Shown here: piece by piece, positions 1 to 11,544 of the stretch | Position numbering within the stretch: position 1 is the first letter of the stretch | Layout: each line of letters opens with the position of its first letter | Assembly (NCBI GenBank): GCA_014621425.1 | Contig: JAANBB010000155.1 | Location: 1 to 64,000 of the forward strand | Direction: 5' to 3' | Origin: Cylindrodendrum hubeiense | Taxonomy: Eukaryota > Ascomycota > Sordariomycetes > Hypocreales > Nectriaceae | DNA length: 64,000 nucleotides | The notes under the pieces: model-generated | What the model was told of the DNA's origin: nothing | Seen by the model: the letters and a program-made list of their open reading frames with translations, nothing else | Database searches by the model: none | Program-made: the position numbers and the translations under genes

Positions 1-784
1 TGCCTGCCACACGTCCCTCTCACAGTGGAGGGCTCCCAGGCCGCGCCGGCTCCCTACGGGCTCCCCATAGGCTCCTGCGAGGCTGCCTACAGGCGGGGGC
101 TTACAGGGCTACGTAGCTGTGTCTGTGGCGGGCTTGGGTGGTGGTAGTGGTGTGTGGGTGCGTTGGTCTTGGACTTGGTCTTGCTTGGTCTTGGGTTGGG
201 TTGAGATACAACAAAGAGCCATTGATTGATTGGCATCGGCATTGTGCATCCTCTGTACCTTGCCTGAAATTCCTCCCCACACTCTCTCTCTCCCTCACCT
301 CCTCTCTCTCTCGCTCTCGCTCTCTCCTCCTCGCCACACCACCGGGTTTCCCTCCCTCTTTTTTCCATCCGGCCCCAGTGTCGACCGTCTTTCCTTTGCA
401 CTAGCCCCGGGCCCGCTCTGCTCCGTCACCTCCCACGAACCGACGCCGTCCCTTGCTGCTGATCCGCCCCTCCCTCCCTCCAACTCCCGCGCCCACGATC
501 CTCGATCACGACCGACGCCGACAATCCGGTATCGACCGAGACGACCGACTGAACGACGAGAAACCCGCACAATTCGACCTGAGCCTCGCATACGGATGCG
601 GATGCAACCCCTTCCCGCCGCCACACCACGATCCTAGCCGGGAATGCGATCCCCGCCTTGACGACCATCCTGTCTCCCTCCGCTCCCACCCGGTTGCTTG
701 TTGCTGCTGCTTCTTCTTGTCGAGGCACATCCCGCCCGGGGACAGCCACAGCCAGGCATCGCCGGGAGAGAGCGTGCCTGAGAG
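1..784 (+). promoter_or_regulatory. 5' flank and probable leader of sepH
   Basis: No gene is recognisable here. A pyrimidine tract of CT repeats lies at about 284-345, followed by further C/T-rich sequence up to the sepH start. Such tracts commonly mark core promoter and leader regions of filamentous fungal genes, so transcription probably starts within or just after it. That would give a leader of roughly 440 nt. Short ORFs on both strands look like random GC-rich ORFs. Confidence 0.45.
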
Positions 785-3700
785 ATGCTGCCCGAGCGGC
801 AGTACCATGCCAATGGCCGCGCCGGCGCCGTGGCCACCCGCGAGCGCTCTGCCATGCCCGGCACGCCCTCGCGCAAGGACAAGCATCGTGAGAGCTCTGC
901 TCTTCAGGACCCAGGCTTGAAGGATTACGTGTGTACAACCTACCGCATATCGAGCCGTCTCCCGTTCCGTCGGGATGTTGTCTACATCATTTTGGCGGTT
1001 GGGGATTTGCTTTGGTTGAGATATTGCAGAAGTGCTAACGTCGGTTTTTTTTGTGGTGGTATAGCGTCTAGGTGAATGCCTCGGAAAAGGCGCCTTTGGA
1101 TCCGTCTACAAAGCCTTCAACTGGGGAAACGGCGAGGCCGTTGCCGTGAAGCAGATCAAGCTTACGGATCTTCCAAAAAGCGAGCTGCGCATGATAGAGG
1201 TGGGTTTGTTGTGGTGCGGGCGAGCTGAGCCGAATTTTGAGGGGAAGCTAGGCAGGAGAATGAGATGCTGACGGACTCGAGGGCGGATAGAGTGAAATCG
1301 ACTTGCTCAAGAATCTTCATGTAAGAGATGTCACAATTTCTGAGGAACTACATGGCAACAGTGGACTAACCGTGAACAGCATGACAACATTGTCAAGTAC
1401 ATCGGCTTCGTGAAGTCGGTGGATTGTCTCAACATCATCTTGGAGTAGGATCCTCCAATGAGGAATGCATGGCTGAGAACTAACTGAGAACCAGATATTG
1501 CGAAAATGGATCCCTCCATTCCATTTGCAAATCCTACGGCAAGTTTCCTGAAAACCTCGTGGGTGTCTACATGACCCAGGTCCTCCACGGTCTCCATTAC
1601 CTCCACGACCAGGGTGTCATCCATCGAGATATCAAGGGCGCCAATATCCTGACCACCAAAGACGGCACCGTTAAGCTAGCAGACTTTGGTGTTTCTACGA
1701 GTACCCTAGCCAGTGGACAAGACAAGGAAGCCCAAGTCGTGGGAACTCCCTATTGGATGGCTCCCGAGATCATCCAGCTTTCTGGAGCCAGTTCCTCCTC
1801 GGATATCTGGAGTGTCGGATGCACAGTGATTGAGCTACTACAGGGAAAACCCCCGTATCACAACCTGGCCGCGATGCCCGCCTTGTTCGCCATTGTGAAC
1901 GATGACCATCCTCCTCTACCAGAGGGCATCTCTGCTGTTGGTCCCCAATACCCTTTTGTAGTCTCAGATTACTGACTCGATCCAGGCCGCCCGAGACTTC
2001 CTTATGCAATGCTTCCAAAAAGACCCCAATCTCCGAGTTACTGCCCGAAAGCTGCTGCGTCATCCTTGGATCACGGGATGTCGTCGAGCGGAAGCACCTG
2101 TCTCAAAAGCACCGTCCAATTTTAGTCAGGCTGTCGAAGAAGTCAAGCAATGGAACAAGGCTCTTAAGTCTTCCGAGTCGTCCCTGCGCGCCTCAACTGG
2201 TTCCGAGGGTGGCCCTTCGACTCGATTCACTGGAGGGACGCCTGGCAAGGCCCCTCCCAGTGTTGTCAAGCCCCGACCTGGTGCTGAAGCTTTCAGGAAG
2301 CCCGAACTTGCTGGTATGTCACAAACTTTAACGTTTATATTTCAATCACTTTTATCGTGAACCGGCTGCCCGCTTGCAGAAGCCTAGCAACACCGAACTC
2401 GTTTAAGCTCTCGCCAGGAACTGACTTTAGCCTATAGATGACGACAACTGGGATGATGACTTCACGACACCCATTTCGCCCCGCGCACTCCAATTACCGC
2501 ATCTCAAGCCGCAGGATAATTTTGGTGGTTTGCTGTCAAGCGATCGCCTCAAGGCATTTGCGTCAGTCAATGATGGGAGGAATGACAGCTCCAACTACGA
2601 CGAGGACTTTGAGGGGGAGCTTATGACGATCAAGGGCCCCCACCACTGGCACGACATCGACTCTCAGGAGAAAACGATCAGGCCGTTGCCCAAGAAGACG
2701 GAGAAGCCTGTGGAGCCGTCCAGATCACATCACCGAAACAGATCGAGCGTGAGCAAGGCCGCAGGTCTTTCGGGCTCGGGGCGGACGAAGTCACCGACGA
2801 AACCACATTTTGGTAACCAATTTAAGCTGCCATCAAGACCAGATATGGTATTCCGAGAGCAGAGCATAGAGGACTTTTCAGACCTCTTCGTGGACAACGA
2901 CAGCGTGTTTAATCACGGGGTCAACCAGGCAGTCCAGAAGGTATACTATTTGTCCTCAGCCTATTGTTGTGCATTGATTAGCTGACATATCGTTAAGGGT
3001 TCACGGCAGAGCGATGCTCCACAACTATTCCACCCCTCAGATCTCACGACTTTGCCTCGGTCAATGCAAGATCCCATAGCGGGAAGCATAAAGAAGACGC
3101 TCGCGTCAAGACCAACAGTACTCCCGGACCGTCCCATGAGACGCACTCGGTCATCGATAGAGATCCAGAAGTTTGCAGAGGATGATGACGAAGATTTCAG
3201 TGACATCTTTGGCCCTGAAGTCCCAATTGCAGAGAAGGAGGAGAGTGAGCGAGGATCCGAAGATGGCGGGCTGATGCTCTTGTCCAGAGTTTCAAGTAAT
3301 TCATGGTTGGGAGACGAGGAAGACGAAGACGACCCATTTGCGTCCATGGATCCAGGATGGGACGAGATGGACCTAGAAGCCAACATTGCCAGGGATAGGC
3401 ACGCCAGACTAGCAGAGAAGGTGGAAGGTCTGGTGAGATCTTTGAAGACGACAGAAGGCGAAGACGCTCTGGCAGAGTTCTCGGAAGATCTGGTAAGTGA
3501 AGCCCGGTGCGCCGTGTCCAGATATGTCTAACCGCATCCAGCTTGCCTTGCTATGGGAGAACAACGAGGTGAAGAACCTCATCATCAGCGCTCACGGGCT
3601 GCTGCCCATCCTGGAGATATTGGAGCCCTGCACGGTGAAGAGCAGGCAATACACGATATTGCAACTGCTCAAGGTCGTCAATGCGGTAAGTTCAGTCTAC

Positions 3701-5752
3701 CACCAGCTATCGGGCCTGGCTAACATGTGTAAGATTATCCTCGACGATGTCGAAATCCAAGAGAACCTGTGCTTCGTTGGTGGCATCCCCATTATTACCA
3801 AATTTGCGGCCCGGCAATACTCGGACGAGATTCGTCTCGAGGCAGCTGCTTTCGTGCGCCAGATGTACCAGACATCGACTCTAACACTGCAGATGTTCGT
3901 CTCTGCCGGTGGTCTCAATGTACTGGTTGAATTCCTTGATGAAGACTACGACAACGCCCGAGACTTGGTCCTCATTGGCGTTAACGGCATCTGGAACGTC
4001 TTCGAACTTCAGGGCCCGACGCCCAAAAACGACTTCTGCAGAATCTTCTCCCGAAGCAAGATCTTGTACCCTTTAGCGCTAGTACTTCACAGAGTTCTCG
4101 ACGAAGAAGGCGAGGATGAGCTGGACGAACTCATCGAAGGCCGAATCGTCAATATTTTCTATCTCTTCAGCCAGGCAGAGAACTACGTCAAAGAGGTGGT
4201 GGCGGACCGGCAGGTACTGAAGAGTGTCCTGAAGGACCTGCGGCGGATGACTCCCGTCCACCAAATCACGATGCTCAAGTTCATCAAGAACCTCTCGATG
4301 CTTTCCACGACTATCGAAACCCTCCACTCTGCCGATGCCATCGAATTCCTCATCGACCTCCTCAGCTACAGCATGAAGAAGGGCCAGACGCATTTCAGAG
4401 AAATCTCCAACCAAGTGCTCAACACTCTCTTCAACCTCTGCCGCCTCAGCAAGGAGCGCCAAGAGGATGCTGCCGTGGGTGGAATCATCCCGCTGCTGCT
4501 CCGCATTATGCAGACGGACCGTCCGCCGAAGGAGTTTGCGCTACCGATCCTGTGCGATATGGCGCATTCCGGATCCAAGGGTCGCAGATATCTGTGGCAG
4601 AACAAGGGCCTTAACTTTTACGTTTCGCTCTTGACCGACCAGTACTGGCAGGTGACGGCGCTGGATGCCATCTTGATCTGGCTCCAGGAGGAGACGGCCA
4701 ATGTGGAGAGCCACTTGGTCGACGGCCACTTCACGCACGCCATCGTCAGTTGCTTCAATACTAACAAGCTCAATGCGTTCGACTCGAACCTGCTAGAGCC
4801 CCTGCTCAAGCTGCTACGTCTGAGCCCATCGGTCGCGGCGTCGCTGGCGAAGCCCGAGATGTTTGGCGGTATTTCGCAGCGGCTAGGGCACAAGAAGGCC
4901 GTGGTGCGGCTGAACTTGCTCAGGTTGGTGAGAACTATTATGGACGCTTGTGAGCCCGGGATCGGAAGCGGCGATGGAACCAGGTCGCTCAACAACTCCC
5001 AAGTGCGTTCTCTTATGGACACGATCCAGACCCTATCAGAGAAGGATTCGGCCGTTCTGGTACGAAACCTGGCTTCGGAGCTGGTCAGATCCAACGTCGA
5101 AGGAAGCGCAAGACCGCACGAGGCCGTCCCAGCATCAGTGCCAAGCTCTTCGTCGTCGCGGCGTTCGGGATCACGGCGCAACACCAGCTACACGCCGCCG
5201 GGCCTGCACTCATCCGCATCGGTCCCACAAACGCCGACGCATCGAAGCCGGACGAGCCTCGCAGGAAACGCATACATCGAGGTTGCAGCCAGCCCTCGCC
5301 GGTCAGCCGCCCTGGAGCGAGAAAGCATCCGGGAAGGCGTCCTCTACCGGCCCCGAAGCCGAGATGGACCTACAGGAATCCCGCGGCGTATCAGTGGAGA
5401 GTCCATGTCGCTTGGCAACGCCGCAGGCAAGAGCCGCCTCCCCCGGACATCGATGGTCGGTCCGGGCAGCGCCAGGATGGCCGACAGAGGCGGCGGGGCA
5501 CGGGCTGACACTCCCATGGTCGTCCGCAGCGACAGCAGCCTGAGCAACAAGGAGAATGTCGTCCGCGCGTCGGCCAGCCGCGACGGCCTGAGGAGCCGCG
5601 ACGGGCTAGGTAGCAGAGATGGGCTGGGCAGCAGAGACGGCAGCGGTGCGCCCCCAGGTCTTAGCTTGTCCGGCATGACAGGGCCTGGCGTCGGCGTCCA
5701 CGTCACCAGCAAGAGGCGGAGTCGAGCGCCGAGCGACATCAAGTGGTCGTGA
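785..5752 (+). CDS. sepH: SepH/Cdc7-type septation initiation kinase
   Basis: Serine/threonine kinase of the septation initiation network (Aspergillus SepH, fission yeast Cdc7), which acts downstream of a small GTPase at the spindle pole body to trigger septum formation. Exons read as 785-928, 1065-1199, 1291-1320, 1380-1444, 1495-1936, 1986-2313, 2438-2940, 2998-3492, 3542-3685, 3734-5752, giving about 1434 residues. The kinase domain starts near residue 49: glycine loop GKGAFGSV (55-62), Lys77, HRD 168-170, DFG 188-190, and GTPYWMAPE ending at 216. The C-terminal half is an armadillo-like helical region ([20 protein letters not shown] and following) typical of this kinase class. The tail is basic and Ser/Arg-rich, with short SRDG repeats near 5585-5645. 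Exon 5's donor (GTTGGT at 1937) is weak. The start ATG is the only one in frame before the conserved LKDY exon end, but a longer N-terminus cannot be excluded. Confidence 0.93.
3686..3733 (+). other. 48-nt in-frame intron of sepH
   Basis: The segment starts GTAAGT, contains GGCTAAC as a branch site, and ends AAG. Its length is a multiple of three and it has no stop, so a simple ORF scan reads straight through it. Removing it joins VVNA to [13 protein letters not shown], which fits the family better than the 16-residue insertion. Confidence 0.75.
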
Positions 5753-7157
5753 ATGGTCCATGACGTACACGGCAAGAGTGTCTGGACATAGATGACGACA
5801 AGGCGGGACTGGGGTCCATTACAGAGGCAAAGCAAGCGAGAAAGGACAAAGCAACATGAACACTACCAAGCGAGACGCAAAAAGAAGAGAACGTAATATC
5901 AGGTCCTGCTGCTACACCTCAATTCCCCGTCCCCATCCTAGGTCGTCATCTACGGACGAAACGAGGCGGAAGAGCCCAAGTCTCTTCTCGCCAATCCCAT
6001 TTCTACTCCGTTTTTTTCTCCTTCTATTTTCTATTTCCTTTTCCCTTTCTTGGGGGCCAACGATGACGGTGGCGTGGTCTGGGTAGCATCCGTAGCGGGT
6101 TGGGCATGTATGAGTCAAACGGCAACAAACGCAAGACGTACGCAGATGACGTAGGGGATGATATGAGATGAGACGGAATGCGACGAGACGAGGACGAGAT
6201 GAATAGCATGGATTCGCATGGCTGCATGGCATGGGTTGGTTGGCTGGTTGGTTGGCTGGTTGGTTGGTTGGGAACAGGCATAGCTGTGAGGTGAAGTGCC
6301 TTTAGTTTTTGGCTTGATGAATGATAGAAGGACGGTGAATCGATGGATATAGGACGGCAAGCAATTGCAACCACACGTTGGACATCAACTAAATGGCTGC
6401 TTGAGTCTCGATTGTGATGAAATAAATTGAATCCATTAACTTGGAAACCAACCCACCTGGTAGCTTGGCTATCCCACATACTAATGACTTCACATTTCAT
6501 AGAATTTTGGACAAAGGTGTTGAAGTGGCCGTCAATTTGTATTGTGCCAATTCCTAAACTATTTCTACATCTCCCTCATCTGCCTGTCGCTTCCTCCTCG
6601 TCTTCCCAGGAGAGCAGGACAAAACAAGACAGGAGAGCGCCAGAAGATGCACAAGGAATGCAAGAAGCAAATGTCAAATTTGCCAGACATGTGTCCCTGC
6701 CGGGACCGCCGGCCGTGACTCACACCAGGGTCCGTCTGATCGTCTCGCGGAGACTTCAGACCAGACATCTCTCCCTTTCCGTGATTTTCTCATCCTCATT
6801 GGTATAAAGATTCCTCGTCAGTCCCCCAAACAAACACCCGAAAAGTCCGTCTAGACTGAGACAAGATAATCCCCGGGCAATTCCCCCTCATGTCGTGGCC
6901 AAGTGTAAAAGACGTCTGAAGGAGAGACTGTGAAGCGAATTATAAACTTCGGTAGGTAATAAAGAGGGCAAAGACAAAAGTGTGGTTGAACCACCCCATG
7001 CAGAACGGTAAGACTCCCCAGCTAGACACAAAAAAAAGGACCAAACGAAAACTATCAAATGCAATCCGCCAGTCCAAGCAGTCATGTGAAAAAGAAATAG
7101 TCCGGGCGCATAAGTCGTGAGAAGGAGTGTAATGAACGTTATAGCCGCAGCGTCACC
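5753..7157. other. Convergent 3' intergenic region
   Basis: Space between the stops of sepH (+) and the glutamine-rich gene (-). It should contain both 3' untranslated regions. No convincing coding sequence was found. A GGTT/GGCT tetranucleotide repeat lies at 6233-6271 and T-rich runs at 6005-6050. Confidence 0.6.
6233..6271. repeat. (GGTT/GGCT)n microsatellite
   Basis: About nine tetranucleotide units of GGTT with interspersed GGCT, lying in the 3' flank of sepH. Confidence 0.9.
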
Positions 7158-8843
7158 TTAAACACCCTGGGTGCCCTTGGTGAGCACCAGTCTAGGTGCC
7201 TTGCGCTGGCTGTCAGCCGACTCTTGCGCCTTGGCCGCTCGCAGAGCGCCATTCTTGAACACATTCGCAAACGAGCTGTTCTCGCTCTCACAACCCGAGG
7301 TCGCGCTGCCCACACTATCGGAGCTCTTGCGACCCTTCTGGCGCGAGCTAGGTCGGTCCGAGCCGATAGCTCCCCAGGCGGCACCGCTGGCGGGAGCCCG
7401 CGAGTTGTAGCAATCCATCTCGCCAGCCAGGCTACCGGAACCACTGCGTCCAGAGTCAGACTCGTTGTCGGTGATGGGGGTGGTTGACTCCTCGCCCGTC
7501 TCAGAGACGGGGCTCATGCTCCCACAGGAGCTGCCGGAGCCCTTGCGGCGCTCCAGGCCAGCGCGGACAAGGTTGTGAACTGCAGATCGTCGAGTGCGAG
7601 TAGCAAAGTTCTTGCTACCCTCGTGCTTGGCAGTAGGCTTCGACTTGAGCTCGTCCAGGGAAGGGGGGCCACGGGGTTGGCGAACAGGATGCTCGCCAGC
7701 ACGGGCCTGCCCAGGTCCGTACCCTCCGTTGAGAGGAGTCATCGGGAACGTAGCGGTCTTGGGGCCGGCAGACTTGGGGGCATCCGAAGGAGCGGCGGCA
7801 GCGAGGGAGCTGTTGACAGGAGCGAGGGAAGTCGCCTTCTTGTGACCGCGGCGGAAGGCATTGGCGGAGGGCGGGGGGAGAGGGGTCACCTCGCTAGGAG
7901 ACTCATATCGCTTGGGGGGCGAGTTGCTTCGGAAAGAGAATGGCTGGGTCTCGGCGGGAGGCGAAACCTGAACAGAGGGAGTACCCTGCTGTTGCTGCTG
8001 CTGGTAACTGTTGAAGCCGGGAGTAGCGGGCTGTTCGGCGTAGGACGCGGCCATCTGAGCCGCAGCGGAGTTGTCGAAGTAGTACTGGCCAGTCATGGGG
8101 TTGTAGTACACCTGCTGGGTCTGCTGAGCCTGCTGTGCCTGTTGCTGGCTCAGGGCGGCTTGGACGCCGAGCTGCTGCTGCATGTTTCGGAGCTGTTGCT
8201 GTTGCTCATAAAGAGCCAACTGCTGCTGGGTCAGCTGCGGGTTGCTGAGGTTGAGCTGCTGGAACTGCTGGGCAGCTGCCTGCACACTCCTAAGTTGCTG
8301 CTGGAGGCGCTGCTGCTGTTGAGCCAGGTACATGTTGGTGGCGACAAGCTGGGCATAGAGGTTGGGGTCCATGTGCTCCTGGGCCTGCTCATCGATGGGG
8401 AGCTCGGGGGGAGCCAAAACCTGGTCGACGGTGTACTGCTGGTTGATCATGTTGTTGCTGTAGTTGTTCTGGGTGCCGTACTGAGGGAAGGCCGTCTTAG
8501 GACCGTTGTAGACATTGTCCTGACCCATGCCATAGGCATTTCCAGCCATGGAGTTCCGGGCGTACTGCTGAGAGGGAGCGGCAGTGGTGGGGGACTGAGG
8601 ACCGAATGAGGCAGCAGTGGCAGACTTGGGCGCCGTCCTCAGACCAGCAAGCAGATGAGAGCGGCTAGTGCGAGGGGTGGGGAGGGCTCCCAAGTCCTTG
8701 TCCTTGTTCTGGTTGATGCTATCAAAGGAGAGGGGCTTAACGTTCTGGCTGCCACGGCGGGCGGCGAGGCCTCCGGAGGGCATGGCCAGCGCGTTTTGGG
8801 TGAAACTGTTCGAAGACATTTGAGCGAGACCGCCTGCGTCCAT
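7158..8843 (-). CDS. Glutamine-rich hypothetical protein, 561 aa
   Basis: Single-exon gene that I do not recognise by name. The N-terminal 130 residues are Ser/Ala/Asn-rich and low in order. Residues about 160-245 form a Gln-rich, probably coiled-coil stretch beginning MDPNLYAQLVATNMYLAQQQ. It is followed by a short Tyr-rich element VYYNPMTGQYYFD (245-257), reminiscent of motifs in RNA-associated proteins. The C-terminal third is basic and Ser-rich, with the block KHEGSKNFATRTRRSAVHNL followed by VRAGLERRKGS, which looks constrained. There is no signal peptide or membrane segment, so it is probably cytoplasmic. Met9 is an alternative start. Coding status rests on a long uninterrupted frame, amino-acid composition and patterned Gln tracts. 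An antisense ORF covering much of it is a shadow. Confidence 0.8.
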   Translation of the reverse strand: MDAGGLAQMSSNSFTQNALAMPSGGLAARRGSQNVKPLSFDSINQNKDKDLGALPTPRTSRSHLLAGLRTAPKSATAASFGPQSPTTAAPSQQYARNSMAGNAYGMGQDNVYNGPKTAFPQYGTQNNYSNNMINQQYTVDQVLAPPELPIDEQAQEHMDPNLYAQLVATNMYLAQQQQRLQQQLRSVQAAAQQFQQLNLSNPQLTQQQLALYEQQQQLRNMQQQLGVQAALSQQQAQQAQQTQQVYYNPMTGQYYFDNSAAAQMAASYAEQPATPGFNSYQQQQQQGTPSVQVSPPAETQPFSFRSNSPPKRYESPSEVTPLPPPSANAFRRGHKKATSLAPVNSSLAAAAPSDAPKSAGPKTATFPMTPLNGGYGPGQARAGEHPVRQPRGPPSLDELKSKPTAKHEGSKNFATRTRRSAVHNLVRAGLERRKGSGSSCGSMSPVSETGEESTTPITDNESDSGRSGSGSLAGEMDCYNSRAPASGAAWGAIGSDRPSSRQKGRKSSDSVGSATSGCESENSSFANVFKNGALRAAKAQESADSQRKAPRLVLTKGTQGV

Positions 8844-10400
8844 GGCTCAAAGTAGTTATCGTGGGACGTGTTTGTGTGAGGGTGTAAATAGGAATGAACG
8901 TGGGTCGAAGGTCTCTTGCGGTAAGAGACTATTCGTGGTCGAAATTAGAGGGTCGATGGTATTCGTTGAATCGAGCAGGGAAAATTATGCGTTGTGGGTA
9001 TCTCGGTCGAATCGACGGAAGGGTGGCGTCTGAAAGTCGTTGATGCAGAAGCACGAGTCGAGGGTGGAGTTGTCGCGTTGCGGAGAGGACAAAAAACGCA
9101 GATCCAAGAAAGCGTAGTATTTCGGAAAGTAGACGCAAGGAGTGGATTGACGAGAATTTCCGCTCGCGGTGAATTAAAATGAAGAGTAGTGGATGCAACA
9201 AAGACGAGAGGCGAGATGATGAATGAAAGGACCACAGGAGGCCTTGTCGATGGCAGGAGGCGATGGACGTCGGGAGTAGAGGAAGTAGGATCCCAAGGGA
9301 TGCGGCTACTAAAATCTTCTTGGGAAGTCGTTGAGCTGTGCGTCAGGCCGAGGTCGGGTGATGACTGTACGCCACGGGAACGATGGCGAAAGGGGTTGGT
9401 GGATGATGATGGGTTGAAGTGACCGAGAGAGATTCACGCTTCAAGCGGCTGAGTCGGGTGATGGACACACGACTAAACACGCGAGCACCAGCTGGTTGTC
9501 TGTCCAAGACAAGAAGTGTCGAAACAATATCGTTCCAGGTGTGAATTCAGAAGCCTTCTTTTGTTCCTCTGAGTGTTTGTTCTTCCTTTTTTTGTTGGTG
9601 TTTTTGTTTTCTCCGAAGGTGGTGGGTTTTTGTCCGAGAATCGCTGTCGGGTTTTGGATGGTCGGATGGAAATTAGGAAGTGGTGTACGGCGGTGGTGGG
9701 CGCGCGCCAAAAAGCAAAAGAATCGACGAAGAATAAAGTACAGAGATTAAAAATGGCGGGTATCACCAGCAGATGCGCTTTTCCAGAACCTCGAGCTGGA
9801 TATCTTGATCTTTTTTGTTCCGTATCTTGCAATCTTTGTTCCTATCCCGAGGGGGTGCGGTGCGGTGCGGTGCGAGCAGACGAGCAGAGGCGGGCGAGAA
9901 TTGGATTGTGCACGGGAGGCCAATGACGAACAGACTCGCAAACGCGAACGCGGGGGTCGAACGTGGCAAACGAGGCGACGGACGGAAAGAGAGAGATAGA
10001 GAGAGAGGAAAAAAAGAAGGAAGGCGGGTGAGCAGCAGAGGTAGAAGGGGAGGGGGGAAAAAGAAGTGGTGGAGAGTAGCGGGAGAAAGTCGAGGGAAGA
10101 GAGAGAGCGGAGGAGGAGAAAGAAGAGGACCGACGACGAGCGCGAGCAGGAGGAGTGAGTGGGCGTGGGCAAGTGGGAGGGAGTGGGCGGAAGGGAAGAA
10201 AAAAGAGGGTTTGGCGGGCATGCTGGGCTGGGGAAAGCACGCACGAACGAGCGAAAGAGCGAACGAGCCAACGAACGGGTGGATTGTGTTTGGATTTGGG
10301 GGGTGGGAAGCGAGGTGGTAGGGGAGGGGGCCGCTGGGGCGACTCCTGCCCGCCTTGAGCCTTGGGGGTGGTCCAGCCAGGTTGCCAAGTCGCCAGGTAC
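8844..10400 (-). promoter_or_regulatory. Upstream region/leader of the Gln-rich gene
   Basis: Read on the minus strand, about 9950-10210 is strongly CT-rich (GAGA-rich on plus), like fungal core promoters. If transcription starts there, the leader of the 561-aa gene exceeds 1 kb. Minus-strand ORFs in this tract (for example 9747-10501) are Ser/Pro/Leu low-complexity products of the CT bias and are not called as genes. Confidence 0.4.
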
Positions 10401-11496
10401 CCAGCCAGGTGGCTACAGCACGGTTGGTACGGTACAGCACCGGCCAGCGCAGCGCTCACGAGCCCACGCTGCGTCGCGCATCGCCACAGTGCATCGTTCA
10501 CTGTGCTCCGGCACCCCGGGAGGAACAGGGGGTCGCCAACATCACTTGGCGGTACCTGATCTCACAGCGGGCTTCGTAGGTAGCAAATCCCGAACATGCC
10601 GCTTGGACGCTGATACATTACGACGTGTTCTCGACACTCGCCATGTGCAGAGTCAAATGCAAAACTTGGAATTCGTAATCAGCACGTCCGTCTCCCAGGC
10701 CGCTTTTACCCCTTGGGCTCGGCATCCCCTGGGAAGCAATCCCACGGTTGGAATGGAGCAGACGGTCGCGACTCGCCTTCCGGGACTTACTTGCCGGTTG
10801 TGGTGGCCAAAAGCTGCCTCCAAAGCCCGGATACGCGGGCGGGCTTGGGGCGGGCGGCTTGGGGGCGGCTCGGGGGCAAGCCATTCCACTAAACGAGCAA
10901 AACCCCAGTGTGCCTGGATAGGCAGGTACGGTAGGACGCTTAAGCACAGTGCGCGCTCCCCAGTGCAGCTTCTACGGGGCTCGAGTGGACTGGCACACAC
11001 GCGCGCACGCTTGGGGCACCCGTCCCATAACATCCAATCCGTCCAGTCGATCCGCTCACGCCCATCACAGTCGCTCATCACTGCGACGTTAGCCACTATT
11101 TCCCCTCACACGCACACACAAGAAGAACGACAACGCACAACCACAAACTTACAGTTACAACCGCGGTAAGTCATGGCGATCTAGTCCCCGATGAAATCCA
11201 ATCATCAAAAGGAAGTGTGGTTTCCCGCCCACCCGCTCGCCTGCCCACAAGCACAACATCCACAACGACCAGCGCAGACACTGCAGCACTCGTGCATGGT
11301 ATGGACACCAAGCACGACTGACCGACCGCGTTCAACTGCCCCCCTCCCCTGAGGCCAATCACGGCCTCTCAGCGAGCAGGTATACGCTACCTGACCGCGC
11401 AGTAGTCCCCGACGCCAGTGGCTAAGTAGCGCGTGACGACCACTCAGCGTCTCAGGCACGTCGCAAGCGATCCCCTTGCCATCCCCTCCGTAGAGG

Positions 11497-11544
11497 CACT
11501 GGTGACTGGACACACTGGACTGGACGCACTGGACGCACTGGACG
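11497..11544. repeat. Short tandem repeat, ACTGGACGC-like units
   Basis: About five imperfect 9-10 bp units of the form CACTGGACG. They are non-coding as far as can be seen. Confidence 0.75.

Noticed and set aside
7575..8609. 344-codon ORF antisense to the Gln-rich gene
   Set aside because: Its Leu-rich sequence mirrors the CAG/CTG codons of the opposite strand.
9747..10501. Three overlapping 213-225 codon minus-strand ORFs
   Set aside because: All three frames are open because the strand is CT-rich. The products are Ser/Pro/Leu runs without pattern.
10159..11169. 336-codon plus-strand ORF
   Set aside because: Low-complexity Arg/Ser/Gly composition shaped by GC- and GA-rich DNA. It has no domain and runs through the presumed promoter of the Gln-rich gene.
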